Below, piece by piece: positions 33,613 to 38,684 of a stretch of 38,684 nucleotides of DNA. The notes below the pieces were generated by a model that did no database searches, was not told the origin of the DNA, and worked only from the letters and a program-made list of their open reading frames with translations. Within the stretch, counting starts at the first letter, position 1, and the number at the start of each line of letters is the position of its first letter. This DNA comes from an uncultured Bacteroidales bacterium (GTDB lineage Bacteria > Bacteroidota > Bacteroidia > Bacteroidales > UBA932). A program made the position numbers and the translations under genes. Where the stretch lies: positions 1-38,684 of the forward strand of contig CALBPX010000001.1 in the NCBI GenBank assembly GCA_937899055.1, given 5' to 3'.

Positions 33613-33659
33613 CGAAATTGCGAAAGCCCTGCGGGGTTCTTGGTCTATCTTTACCCAAC
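33613..33659 (-). promoter_or_regulatory. Late-type phage promoter C (core proteins and giant gene)
   Basis: The 18-mer is at 33659-33642 on the minus strand with one change (first base G instead of T). It is followed by exactly 21 nt and CAATTTCG (33620-33613), the weakest of the four -7 boxes but keeping the A, T, T and G shared by all. It sits in a 142-bp divergent region. Confidence 0.7.
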
Positions 33660-33671
33660 ATGTCGCTACTA

Positions 33672-33702
33672 TTTTCTATTTCAGAGGGATTTGCTAACTT
33701 TG
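33672..33702 (+). promoter_or_regulatory. Host-type promoter of the lipoprotein gene
   Basis: TAACTTTG at 33695-33702 is a perfect -7 box. The -33 position holds TTTT/TTTC (33672-33676), a partial match, 18-19 bp away. Transcription should start near 33708, about 19 nt before the ATG at 33727. A host-type promoter would allow expression without phage late functions. Confidence 0.65.
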
Positions 33703-33726
33703 TGGCGACTACCAAACCAATTCAAT

Positions 33727-34425
33727 ATGCAAAAGCACATTGGCGCTCTTTTGCTGGCGCTACTATTTGTGTCCTGCACCAAAAGCGGGACGGGGAACAT
33801 GAATATCTGTACAAAGATGAAAGATGCTGTTTTCGCGGAATTCTGCCGCACTCATTTCGACATGGACGGGGACGGTGTAGTCTCTCCGGGAGAAGCTGCT
33901 GCCGTAAAGGAAATCAAATGCCCCAACTTGGGCATTGCCTCGCTGGAAGGCATTGAGGAATTCCCCAACGTAGAAGTGCTGGATGTTTCCGGCAATCCTC
34001 TTGGGCAGTTGGATGTAAGTCCACTCACAAAGCTCAAAACCCTTGTGTGCGAAGACTGCTCGCTCACCAGCTTGTCTTTTCCCACCGCTGTCATCGGCCT
34101 TTATTGTGCGATGAACAATCTTTTTTCCCTTGACTTAAGCCAATGCGCAAACCTGCGCTATCTGTGTTGTTACAGGAACTCGCTGGCCGAAATAGAATTG
34201 ACCGGAACTAAATGGGATGCCGTCCGTCCTGGCTCCCTAATGCCTTTCGGAAGTCCTGTTGATGCACTTGTCAACGGAGTGAAGTACGACGAGTATTTCA
34301 AGCAGAACCGCGACGTGAAGATTTACGCCACAGAAAAGCAGATAACTGAAATCTACAAGTACATCGTCCATTATATTAATGACCCCGTTTGGGATTACAA
34401 GACAGAGTATCTCACCAAAGGATAG
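33727..34425 (+). CDS. Leucine-rich-repeat lipoprotein with EF-hand loop, 232 aa
   Basis: A signal peptidase II signal (MQKHIGALLLALLFVSC) places the lipidated cysteine at C17; the residues after it (TKSGTG) lack the acidic surface-export signal, so a periplasm-facing position is likely. D45-M-D-G-D-G-V-V-S-P-G-E56 is a full 12-residue EF-hand-type calcium loop. Residues 65-160 hold four or five short leucine-rich repeats (NVEVLDVSGNPLGQLDVSPL, then LKTLVCEDCSLTSLSF and so on), cysteine-rich. The start at 33727 is chosen because it gives the signal peptide and follows the promoter. It stands alone, opposite in direction to its flanks and inserted between virion units: a moron layout. Superinfection exclusion or host-envelope modification is a guess. 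Confidence 0.85.
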   Translation: MQKHIGALLLALLFVSCTKSGTGNMNICTKMKDAVFAEFCRTHFDMDGDGVVSPGEAAAVKEIKCPNLGIASLEGIEEFPNVEVLDVSGNPLGQLDVSPLTKLKTLVCEDCSLTSLSFPTAVIGLYCAMNNLFSLDLSQCANLRYLCCYRNSLAEIELTGTKWDAVRPGSLMPFGSPVDALVNGVKYDEYFKQNRDVKIYATEKQITEIYKYIVHYINDPVWDYKTEYLTKG

Positions 34426-34433
34426 GTCGCACA

Positions 34434-34799
34434 CTACACCTCCACCAGCCGGAACTCAATCCGGGGATTGTTCTTGTCAATGAACTTATCTGCCACAATG
34501 CGGGTGCACTTGTTGTCGTTCTTGATGGTCTTGGTGTATTGCAGGCAGTCCAGGATGATTTTGAGTGAGTTGTCCAGATCATGGCTCATGGTGGTGAAGT
34601 ACACGCGCACATGCAGCTCAAAGTATCCTTCTATGTTCAATCCCTTGTAAGGGCCTACCTGAATATAGAAGGAATCCTCGTATCGCTTGGTAGCTGTTGT
34701 CTTTCCGAGTGTAGTATGCCCGGCAATACGTATTATTTTGTACGCATTGGATTTGGCCGGTGCTTGCCCAAGTATTGTTTGCCACGGATGCTCTGTCAT
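34434..34799 (-). CDS. RusA-type Holliday junction resolvase, 121 aa
   Basis: D74-L-D76-N-S-L-K80 and N-D95 reproduce the catalytic spacing of E. coli RusA (D70, D72, K76, D91) exactly. The N-terminal GQAPAKSNAYK corresponds to the family's Pro/Asn start. The length is typical (about 120). The family cuts four-way junctions as a homodimer. It is the last gene of the connector unit: its ATG overlaps the stop of the previous gene by one base, and it converges with the lipoprotein gene 8 nt away. In this context it may debranch DNA before packaging, as unrelated phage endonucleases do; that role is inferred. Confidence 0.88.
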   Translation of the reverse strand: MTEHPWQTILGQAPAKSNAYKIIRIAGHTTLGKTTATKRYEDSFYIQVGPYKGLNIEGYFELHVRVYFTTMSHDLDNSLKIILDCLQYTKTIKNDNKCTRIVADKFIDKNNPRIEFRLVEV

Positions 34800-35107
34800 T
34801 ATCCACGTGTTTTTTCTCCGGAGATTTCGTCCAGCTCGTCAGCCAGTGTCTTCACGGGGGTATTGTCTTTATAGTCCACCTGCGCCAGTTTCGGGAAGGC
34901 GAAGGGCAGCAGGCTCACCATGATGCTGCATTTCTCGTTGGGCTTGAGGTCGTCGAAGGCGCTCTGGAACTCGTCCCACTTGTCATCAATGAACTTGGCA
35001 ATAATCTCGCGCTTTTCCTTGGTGATTTTGTTCGGGGTTCCCGCCTTGCGGCCTCCAGTCTTGGGCCTGCCTTTCTTGAACTTGGTATCTTTGGGTTCGT
35101 CGGCCAT
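34799..35107 (-). CDS. DUF5681-like basic protein with GRPK/TPNK motif, 102 aa
   Basis: The N-terminus KKGRPKTGGRKAGTPNKITKE is an AT-hook-like basic segment typical of small phage proteins annotated as DUF5681. A helical domain follows (residues 33-75, IAKFIDDKWDEFQSAFDDL and a second helix) with an acidic tail. DNA binding is likely. Proteins of this type lie near packaging genes and some are suspected small terminases, so it is a rival to the gene at 3920-4330 for that role. It is translationally linked to the resolvase by a TAATG overlap. Confidence 0.65.
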   Translation of the reverse strand: MADEPKDTKFKKGRPKTGGRKAGTPNKITKEKREIIAKFIDDKWDEFQSAFDDLKPNEKCSIMVSLLPFAFPKLAQVDYKDNTPVKTLADELDEISGEKTRG

Positions 35108-35110
35108 ACG

Positions 35111-35686
35111 CTAATAGATTTTTTCTTTAGGGCCAAAGGGCTGCATGGGCCGTTTCACTATGGACGGGCCACGGAGGATTCCGGTAATGTTGTCCAGCAG
35201 GGTGCCGGTGTCATATACTGCGGCCTGATTCATCCCGAACTGGCTGTACCAGTCGAACAGGGCTCCCCATACCAGGAAGCGGTGAATGTACTCGGCAAGG
35301 GGACGGAGGGTGTTGTCGTTGAAGCCGTCGGGCACAATGAGGTGGTAGGTGTACTTGTTCTTCTCCAGGGTGATGTCATCGTCGGCATAGTCCTCACTCT
35401 CCGGGGCAAGGGCGAACTGGATCTTGGTGCGGAGCTGCGCATCCCTGAACTCCACGTAACGGGCAATCACTGCCCCGTCCACGTTCTCGGAGTTGTCGGA
35501 GCTCACGGCATTGCCGGTGCGAAGGCCCATGTCCTCACGGGCATCCACATGCTTGTGGGTGTACAGGTCTATGTCCTTGAACACCTCGTTCTTGTAGATT
35601 TCTATGGTGCGGGCCTTGCTGGCGGCTTTTTGGTCGCTGGCAAGGATAACCGGACGATAGCCGTATGGTACTATGGGGTGGTTCAT
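35111..35686 (-). CDS. Hypothetical structural (head-tail) protein, 191 aa
   Basis: A soluble mixed alpha/beta protein without cysteine, signal peptide or enzyme motif. The N-terminus MNHPIVPYGYRPVILASDQ and a region around residues 139-150 (FLVWGALFDWYSQFGMNQAA) are the most distinctive parts; the latter resembles the aromatic helix of connector or tail-completion proteins of Bacteroidota phages (from memory). It overlaps the upstream gene by the ATGA arrangement and ends 3 nt before the next. A head-tail joining role is inferred from the unit. Confidence 0.7.
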   Translation of the reverse strand: MNHPIVPYGYRPVILASDQKAASKARTIEIYKNEVFKDIDLYTHKHVDAREDMGLRTGNAVSSDNSENVDGAVIARYVEFRDAQLRTKIQFALAPESEDYADDDITLEKNKYTYHLIVPDGFNDNTLRPLAEYIHRFLVWGALFDWYSQFGMNQAAVYDTGTLLDNITGILRGPSIVKRPMQPFGPKEKIY

Positions 35687-36138
35687 ACTCTTGGCGGCTG
35701 CTTGGTGTAAAGTATCTGGTCTATGTTGTTCCCTGCATCCAGCGCAAGGAGACTGTGCTTGTTGGAGAGCTCGCCCTGGTTCACGATAGAGTAGAACTTG
35801 GAAAGGGCATACTCCACCATGAAGGTGTGCATTTCGTTCAGCAGCGGCTCGGAGTTATTGATGCTCCGGCGCTCGGACAGAACGAACTCAAAGGTAAACT
35901 GCGTAGGCACGTCCATTACATTGTCCCGCCGATGCTGGTAGGTTGCTTTGAGCCAGCGGCTGCACCTTGCGGACAGGCGGGCAAATGCCTCCCAGATGCA
36001 GCGGTAGATTTCCGTCAGTTTCTCGCTGCCGGCCTCGGCCCTGTAACGTGCGTCAGGGTCTTCAATGGCCGCTACCTCCCTGTGGGAGATGGTGCGGAGG
36101 TTGTTCACCAGTTCTTCTGTGTAAAGGACGATTACCAT
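35683..36138 (-). CDS. Hypothetical head-tail connector-type protein, 151 aa
   Basis: Mixed helical/strand protein. The second half holds FTFEFVLSERRSI, then MHTFMVEYALSKFYSIVNQ, an arrangement of a beta-hairpin followed by a packed helix also seen in the next upstream gene (FHVPDF, then DRYIVMYACSSLFQQ). The two may be tandem relatives. No named motif. It overlaps both neighbours (7 nt upstream, 4 nt downstream), so it is part of a coupled unit. Confidence 0.7.
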   Translation of the reverse strand: MVIVLYTEELVNNLRTISHREVAAIEDPDARYRAEAGSEKLTEIYRCIWEAFARLSARCSRWLKATYQHRRDNVMDVPTQFTFEFVLSERRSINNSEPLLNEMHTFMVEYALSKFYSIVNQGELSNKHSLLALDAGNNIDQILYTKQPPRV

Positions 36139-36602
36139 TGCGTTACGGGGTGTTTACGGTATTTGAGAAGGGCCACGGCCTTGTCCATGGCGCTCTGGGT
36201 GCGGTTGGTGTATTCGGGCACGACGGTTGCGCGGCGCTGCTGGAAAAGGGAGGAACAGGCGTACATCACAATGTAGCGGTCAAGCTCGGCCTTGGCGGCA
36301 TCGGCCATGGTCTCGTCAAAGTCAGGGACGTGGAACTGGAGACGCATACGACCCGAAAGCTGCGCTTCTCCATACTCGTCCGTGTAGGTCTCCGGGCTGT
36401 ACTTGGTGATGTCAAACTCCCGACGCACGAAGGCGCTCACGGCATCGTCAATGAAGCCTTCCAGCTTGTGTTTGTCGCGGAGGGTGACCATCACACTGTC
36501 GTAGAGGGCCGTGCCGTCCTCGCTGTATGCCTCATCGGCCACGTGCGACACTTCCTCTCTGATGCTCTCCAGCAGGGCTGGTTTGTCAATTACGTAATAC
36601 AT
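36132..36602 (-). CDS. Hypothetical head-tail connector-type protein, 156 aa
   Basis: First gene of the unit under late promoter D. The start is placed at the ATG at 36600-36602 (MYYVIDKPALLES). A longer reading from a TTG at 36653 would translate the promoter motif itself and is rejected. It is mostly helical, with an acidic N-terminal half and RLQFHVPDFDE plus a YIVMYACSSLFQQ helix in the second half. No enzyme motif. The ATG follows the predicted -7 box by only 5 nt, so the mRNA is probably leaderless or nearly so. Confidence 0.75.
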   Translation of the reverse strand: MYYVIDKPALLESIREEVSHVADEAYSEDGTALYDSVMVTLRDKHKLEGFIDDAVSAFVRREFDITKYSPETYTDEYGEAQLSGRMRLQFHVPDFDETMADAAKAELDRYIVMYACSSLFQQRRATVVPEYTNRTQSAMDKAVALLKYRKHPVTQW

Positions 36603-36607
36603 ATACG

Positions 36608-36654
36608 CGAAGATAGACCTTGCCTTTGGGGGGCTTGGTCTATCTTTACCCAAA
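36608..36654 (-). promoter_or_regulatory. Late-type phage promoter D (connector/resolvase unit)
   Basis: The full 18-mer is at 36654-36637 on the minus strand, followed by exactly 21 nt and TATCTTCG (36615-36608). The first base of the 18-mer touches the stop codon of the upstream gene (36655). Confidence 0.75.
36610..36646. repeat. 10-bp perfect inverted repeat within promoter D
   Basis: AAGATAGACC at 36610-36619 and GGTCTATCTT at 36637-36646, 17 bp apart. The promoter-distal arm is part of the 18-mer. The promoter-proximal arm is an inverted partial copy that also forms most of the -7 box. A protein recognising the 18-mer could therefore also cover the -7 region here. Confidence 0.75.
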
Positions 36655-37146
36655 CTACTTCATTTTGTAGCGGGCTATGTCTTCGTCCTTGATGAGACCG
36701 CCGGAGGGCAGTTGCCGAAGGGTCTTGAAGACTTTGCCGTAGTTCTGCTGGCTGCGGGCGCAGCGGTCGGTGTACAGGAGGACAAGGCGGCAGATTTCGT
36801 TTCCGTCTTCCATGAAATTCGTATATGCGTCGCTGTCTCCTGGTGCGTCGGGATGTTCCTCGTCCTGATGCCGTCCCCACGTTGCGCCCTGCACCTGCGG
36901 CTCTATGCGCTGAAAGAACTGGGCCGATGCCCTCTTCACGCTCTTGCAGTAGTCGTTGATGCCGGTCAGCAGCTCGTTCTCGTTTATCTTGTAGCCGTTG
37001 CGCACGTACACGGCCTTTATGCGGTTGAATATCATGTTGCACATAATGTCCGTCGCATTGGCCATCATGTACAGGACGCTCATTTCCTCCGGGATGGTGG
37101 ACTGGTTTATGTCCTGCCGAATCTTCTTGCGGGTGTCTTTATCCAT
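36655..37146 (-). CDS. Hypothetical protein, 163 aa
   Basis: A helical, Met- and Cys-containing soluble protein with a central Gln/Pro/Asp/Glu-rich, probably flexible stretch (about residues 83-110) and a basic C-terminus. The N-terminus MDKDTRKKIRQDINQSTIPE leads into a hydrophobic helix (VLYMMANATDIMCNMIFNRI) that is amphipathic rather than membrane-spanning. No motif recognised. It overlaps the next upstream small gene by 8 nt. It lies upstream of promoter D, so it probably belongs to a different (earlier) transcript than the connector genes. Confidence 0.7.
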   Translation of the reverse strand: MDKDTRKKIRQDINQSTIPEEMSVLYMMANATDIMCNMIFNRIKAVYVRNGYKINENELLTGINDYCKSVKRASAQFFQRIEPQVQGATWGRHQDEEHPDAPGDSDAYTNFMEDGNEICRLVLLYTDRCARSQQNYGKVFKTLRQLPSGGLIKDEDIARYKMK

Positions 37147-37348
37147 TGCTGTGCTTGTTTACATACCATTCTTCCTTCCGTGCCAGCCGTTCCATATTGC
37201 GGCAGCACTCACCAATTGATGGCACCAGGTCGTGTACCAGAGCCTTGTCCCACTGCCGGAACTCCTTGCGGATTGTCCAGATCCGCCACTTCCTGTACCA
37301 CGGCTTCCCGATAATCCGCCGTGCGGTTGATAGTTGTTTTGGTGTCAT
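37139..37348 (-). CDS. Hypothetical small basic protein, 69 aa
   Basis: Strongly basic and tryptophan-rich (KPWYRKWRIWTIRKEFRQWD), suggestive of nucleic-acid binding. There is no recognisable fold. The ATG is at 37346-37348 and it overlaps the next gene by 8 nt. The 117 nt upstream (37349-37465) hold no gene, no copy of the late-promoter 18-mer and no TAnnTTTG box that I can see. Confidence 0.6.
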   Translation of the reverse strand: MTPKQLSTARRIIGKPWYRKWRIWTIRKEFRQWDKALVHDLVPSIGECCRNMERLARKEEWYVNKHSNG

Positions 37349-37465
37349 ATCATTGTCTTGTTAAAAAGCCACCGCTACTGCACTCCTATCCAATTACGGA
37401 ATGGTCTGTCACCTATGCGTTGAGGGAGGTTCAGGGGCTCAGGCGAGTGGCTTGTGTTATACCTA

Positions 37466-37744
37466 CTATAGCCCCTTTTTCGGATTGTTTCTCTGTTCGT
37501 TAAAAATATCAGCGACTTCTTGCAGACATCCATCTGTGGCGGAATACTTGACTTGTAGTTCTCGGACAAGATTGTAGATAGTCCACACATCATCTTTTGT
37601 CAGCGCAAGGTCTTTCTCGGCCTGCTCGTAGCCTTGCAGGTAAATAGCTCGTGGTTCTTTATTATCATCCCATACATCGTTGTTGACATTTGTGGGGAGA
37701 AATGGATAGGCTTCAATTGCCCTTTGCTCTGCTTGCTTACTCAT
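37466..37744 (-). CDS. Hypothetical protein of a common Bacteroidota-phage type, 92 aa
   Basis: Contains GYEQAEKDLALTKDDVWTIY, then LVRELQVKYSATDG and a C-terminal EVADIFNEQR, a pattern I recognise from many small proteins of Bacteroides phages and mobile elements without known function. The start is set at MSKQAEQ (37744); an ATG two codons earlier (37750) is also possible. The N-terminal half is flexible. Confidence 0.7.
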   Translation of the reverse strand: MSKQAEQRAIEAYPFLPTNVNNDVWDDNKEPRAIYLQGYEQAEKDLALTKDDVWTIYNLVRELQVKYSATDGCLQEVADIFNEQRNNPKKGL

Positions 37745-37782
37745 AATCATAACAAATCATTTGCTCATTCAATGTTAATATA

Positions 37783-37956
37783 TCAGGGTCTTCCGACAGA
37801 ATATAAATCAGTTCTGTTTCCATTTGCTTTCTTTCCAAGGTTATACAAACACGGCTCTTTGTCAGGACGGATGCATTCTCCGTTGTAGAGCCAATAGCAT
37901 CTGTCGGCGTATTGCTTTTCTCGGCCTCCGATGCCTTTATTACAGTTTTTACTCAT
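37783..37956 (-). CDS. Hypothetical small cysteine-containing protein, 57 aa
   Basis: Starts MSKNCNKGIGGREK at 37956; a longer reading would run through the upstream gene. Four cysteines (one near the N-terminus, then C-x7-C-x7-C in DRCYWLYNGECIRPDKEPC) could bind a metal. It overlaps the stop of the upstream gene by 8 nt, which supports it as a real, coupled gene. Confidence 0.6.
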   Translation of the reverse strand: MSKNCNKGIGGREKQYADRCYWLYNGECIRPDKEPCLYNLGKKANGNRTDLYSVGRP

Positions 37957-38152
37957 GGCTATTCTCCTTTTTCTTGTAAACTCCCAACCACTTGTAGTAT
38001 CTGACCTTTGCCCTGCGGATATCAGGCAAGTCGTGGAATGACGGAGAGACAATAGACCGCCTTTCCTCATCATAGTAGTCGGGCCTTTGCTTGCGGTGCT
38101 TCTGATAATAAAACCTGCTAAGCAGAATCTTCTTCGCAAGTCTAATCTTCAT
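37949..38152 (-). CDS. Hypothetical small basic protein, 67 aa
   Basis: Starts MKIRLAKKILLSRFYYQK at the ATG at 38150-38152, 2 nt after the upstream stop. Very basic and tyrosine-rich, with an IRRAKVRYYKWLGVYKKK end. Small proteins of this type are common in Bacteroides phage accessory regions; the function is unknown. Confidence 0.6.
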   Translation of the reverse strand: MKIRLAKKILLSRFYYQKHRKQRPDYYDEERRSIVSPSFHDLPDIRRAKVRYYKWLGVYKKKENSHE

Positions 38153-38154
38153 AC

Positions 38155-38684
38155 TCAAGCCTCCTTGAAGCCGGGGAGTTTTTCGAGTTCATCCAGCGTG
38201 ATGACCCTACCGTTGCGATAGAGTTTATCTTCATCTTTGGTGTATCCGATAACAACTGTGGTTTGCCCTGTGTATATGCCCTTAACTTTCTTCCACCTCG
38301 GCAAGTCCTTCAAGGCTTTATTATATCCAAAGTTAGTTCCGGATTCTAATCCTTTACGAAATGTTCTGTCCCAATCAAAACTTGTATCATCAAAACAGTA
38401 TTTTTCTCGTAATTCTTCAGCTATCCTATGACACTCAGAATTGTCAAGATATTGTCCAATACCATTGTAATCAGTCAAAACTTTATCAACTATATACAAC
38501 CACGTTTTAAGTTCATTTCGCTTTTTAAGTTCGTCTATTGTTTTTATACGAACCTTTTCCTCCACCTCTTTCATCACTTCCGGCTCGACCTTCTCAACCG
38601 CATCGTGAAAAGCTTTCTTCTCTATGACATAACCCTGATTGACGAGTTCTTCCCTTGCGAGGGCAAGGAGTTCGGCGACAGATT
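38155..38684 (-). CDS. Hypothetical protein, C-terminal part (176 codons plus stop in the window), 5' end beyond the window
   Basis: The frame stays open to the window edge, reading SVAELLALAREELVNQGYVIE before the first internal start codons, so this is the C-terminal part of a longer gene. It is helical and charged, with a coiled-coil-like EVMKEVEEKVRIKTIDELKK region, then a middle domain (YLDNSECHRIAEELREKYCFD) and a C-terminal beta-like VKGIYTGQTTVVIGYTKDEDK segment. Codon use is visibly richer in A/T than in the structural genes. No motif identifies it. Confidence 0.65.
   Translation of the reverse strand, partial: SVAELLALAREELVNQGYVIEKKAFHDAVEKVEPEVMKEVEEKVRIKTIDELKKRNELKTWLYIVDKVLTDYNGIGQYLDNSECHRIAEELREKYCFDDTSFDWDRTFRKGLESGTNFGYNKALKDLPRWKKVKGIYTGQTTVVIGYTKDEDKLYRNGRVITLDELEKLPGFKEA

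Noticed and set aside
36132..36653. Longer start (TTG at 36653) for the first connector gene
   Set aside because: The extra 17 residues would be the translation of promoter D. The ATG at 36602 is the natural start.
37349..37465. Possible tRNA or small RNA in the 117-nt gap
   Set aside because: No cloverleaf, no standard T-loop and no strong hairpin could be made on either strand.
1..38684. CRISPR arrays, insertion sequences and integration sites
   Set aside because: No regularly spaced repeats, transposase-like frames or integrase/attachment-site pairs were seen.

Overview
The window is most of the morphogenesis half of a tailed double-stranded DNA phage or prophage that infects a Bacteroidota host, probably gut Bacteroidales. 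Three things point to that host. The two plus-strand transcription units start with Bacteroidota-type promoters (a -7 box TAnnTTTG, in one case 19 bp after a TTG). Starts generally lack Shine-Dalgarno sequences. The lipoprotein signal fits that phylum. Base composition is moderate (about half GC by eye) and drops at the right end. No integrase, replication or lysis gene is visible, so lifestyle is undetermined. The portal type and the trio of T7-gp14/15/16-like core genes favour a short-tailed (podovirus-like) virion.

Layout, read along the minus strand in which most genes lie. 38684-36655: small unrecognised genes, the first cut by the window edge. 36602-34434: a tightly overlapping unit with three head-tail/structural-type proteins, a GRPK/TPNK-motif basic protein and a RusA-type Holliday junction resolvase. 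33584-9381: two internal-virion-type proteins followed by one 22.4-kb gene encoding a 7,471-residue polyvalent protein (about 58% of the window). 9308-7308: portal. 3779-1: scaffold, major capsid protein, two small head or connector proteins and the start of a probable tail gene. Two units face the other way: 3920-7287 (TerS-like protein with an internal duplication, rhomboid protease, large terminase, small basic protein) and 33727-34425 (leucine-rich-repeat lipoprotein with an EF-hand loop, a likely moron).

Regulation. Four intergenic regions carry a near-identical 18-mer (minus strand TTTGGGTAAAGATAGACC). In all four, exactly 21 nt later, comes a -7-like box reading TATTTTTG, GACCTTTG, CAATTTCG or TATCTTCG. 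Each copy heads one minus-strand unit (scaffold/capsid, portal, core proteins plus giant gene, connector unit). This looks like a phage-specific, probably activator-dependent, late promoter family. The two plus-strand units instead have host-type promoters, one with a palindrome between its boxes.

The giant protein combines, in order: a hydrophobic N-terminal part, a DdrB/ParB-like domain, a duplicated unrecognised domain, a nucleotidyltransferase, an N6-adenine-methylase-fold domain, an SNF2-type helicase, a zincin, a kinase-like domain, conserved polyvalent domains, a second zincin and an LPD38-like C-terminus. Its place after gp14/gp15-like genes suggests that it is packaged and ejected with the genome to protect or pull in the DNA. 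A further unusual pairing is a phage rhomboid protease with a capsid protein that appears to start with a cleavable membrane-targeting segment.
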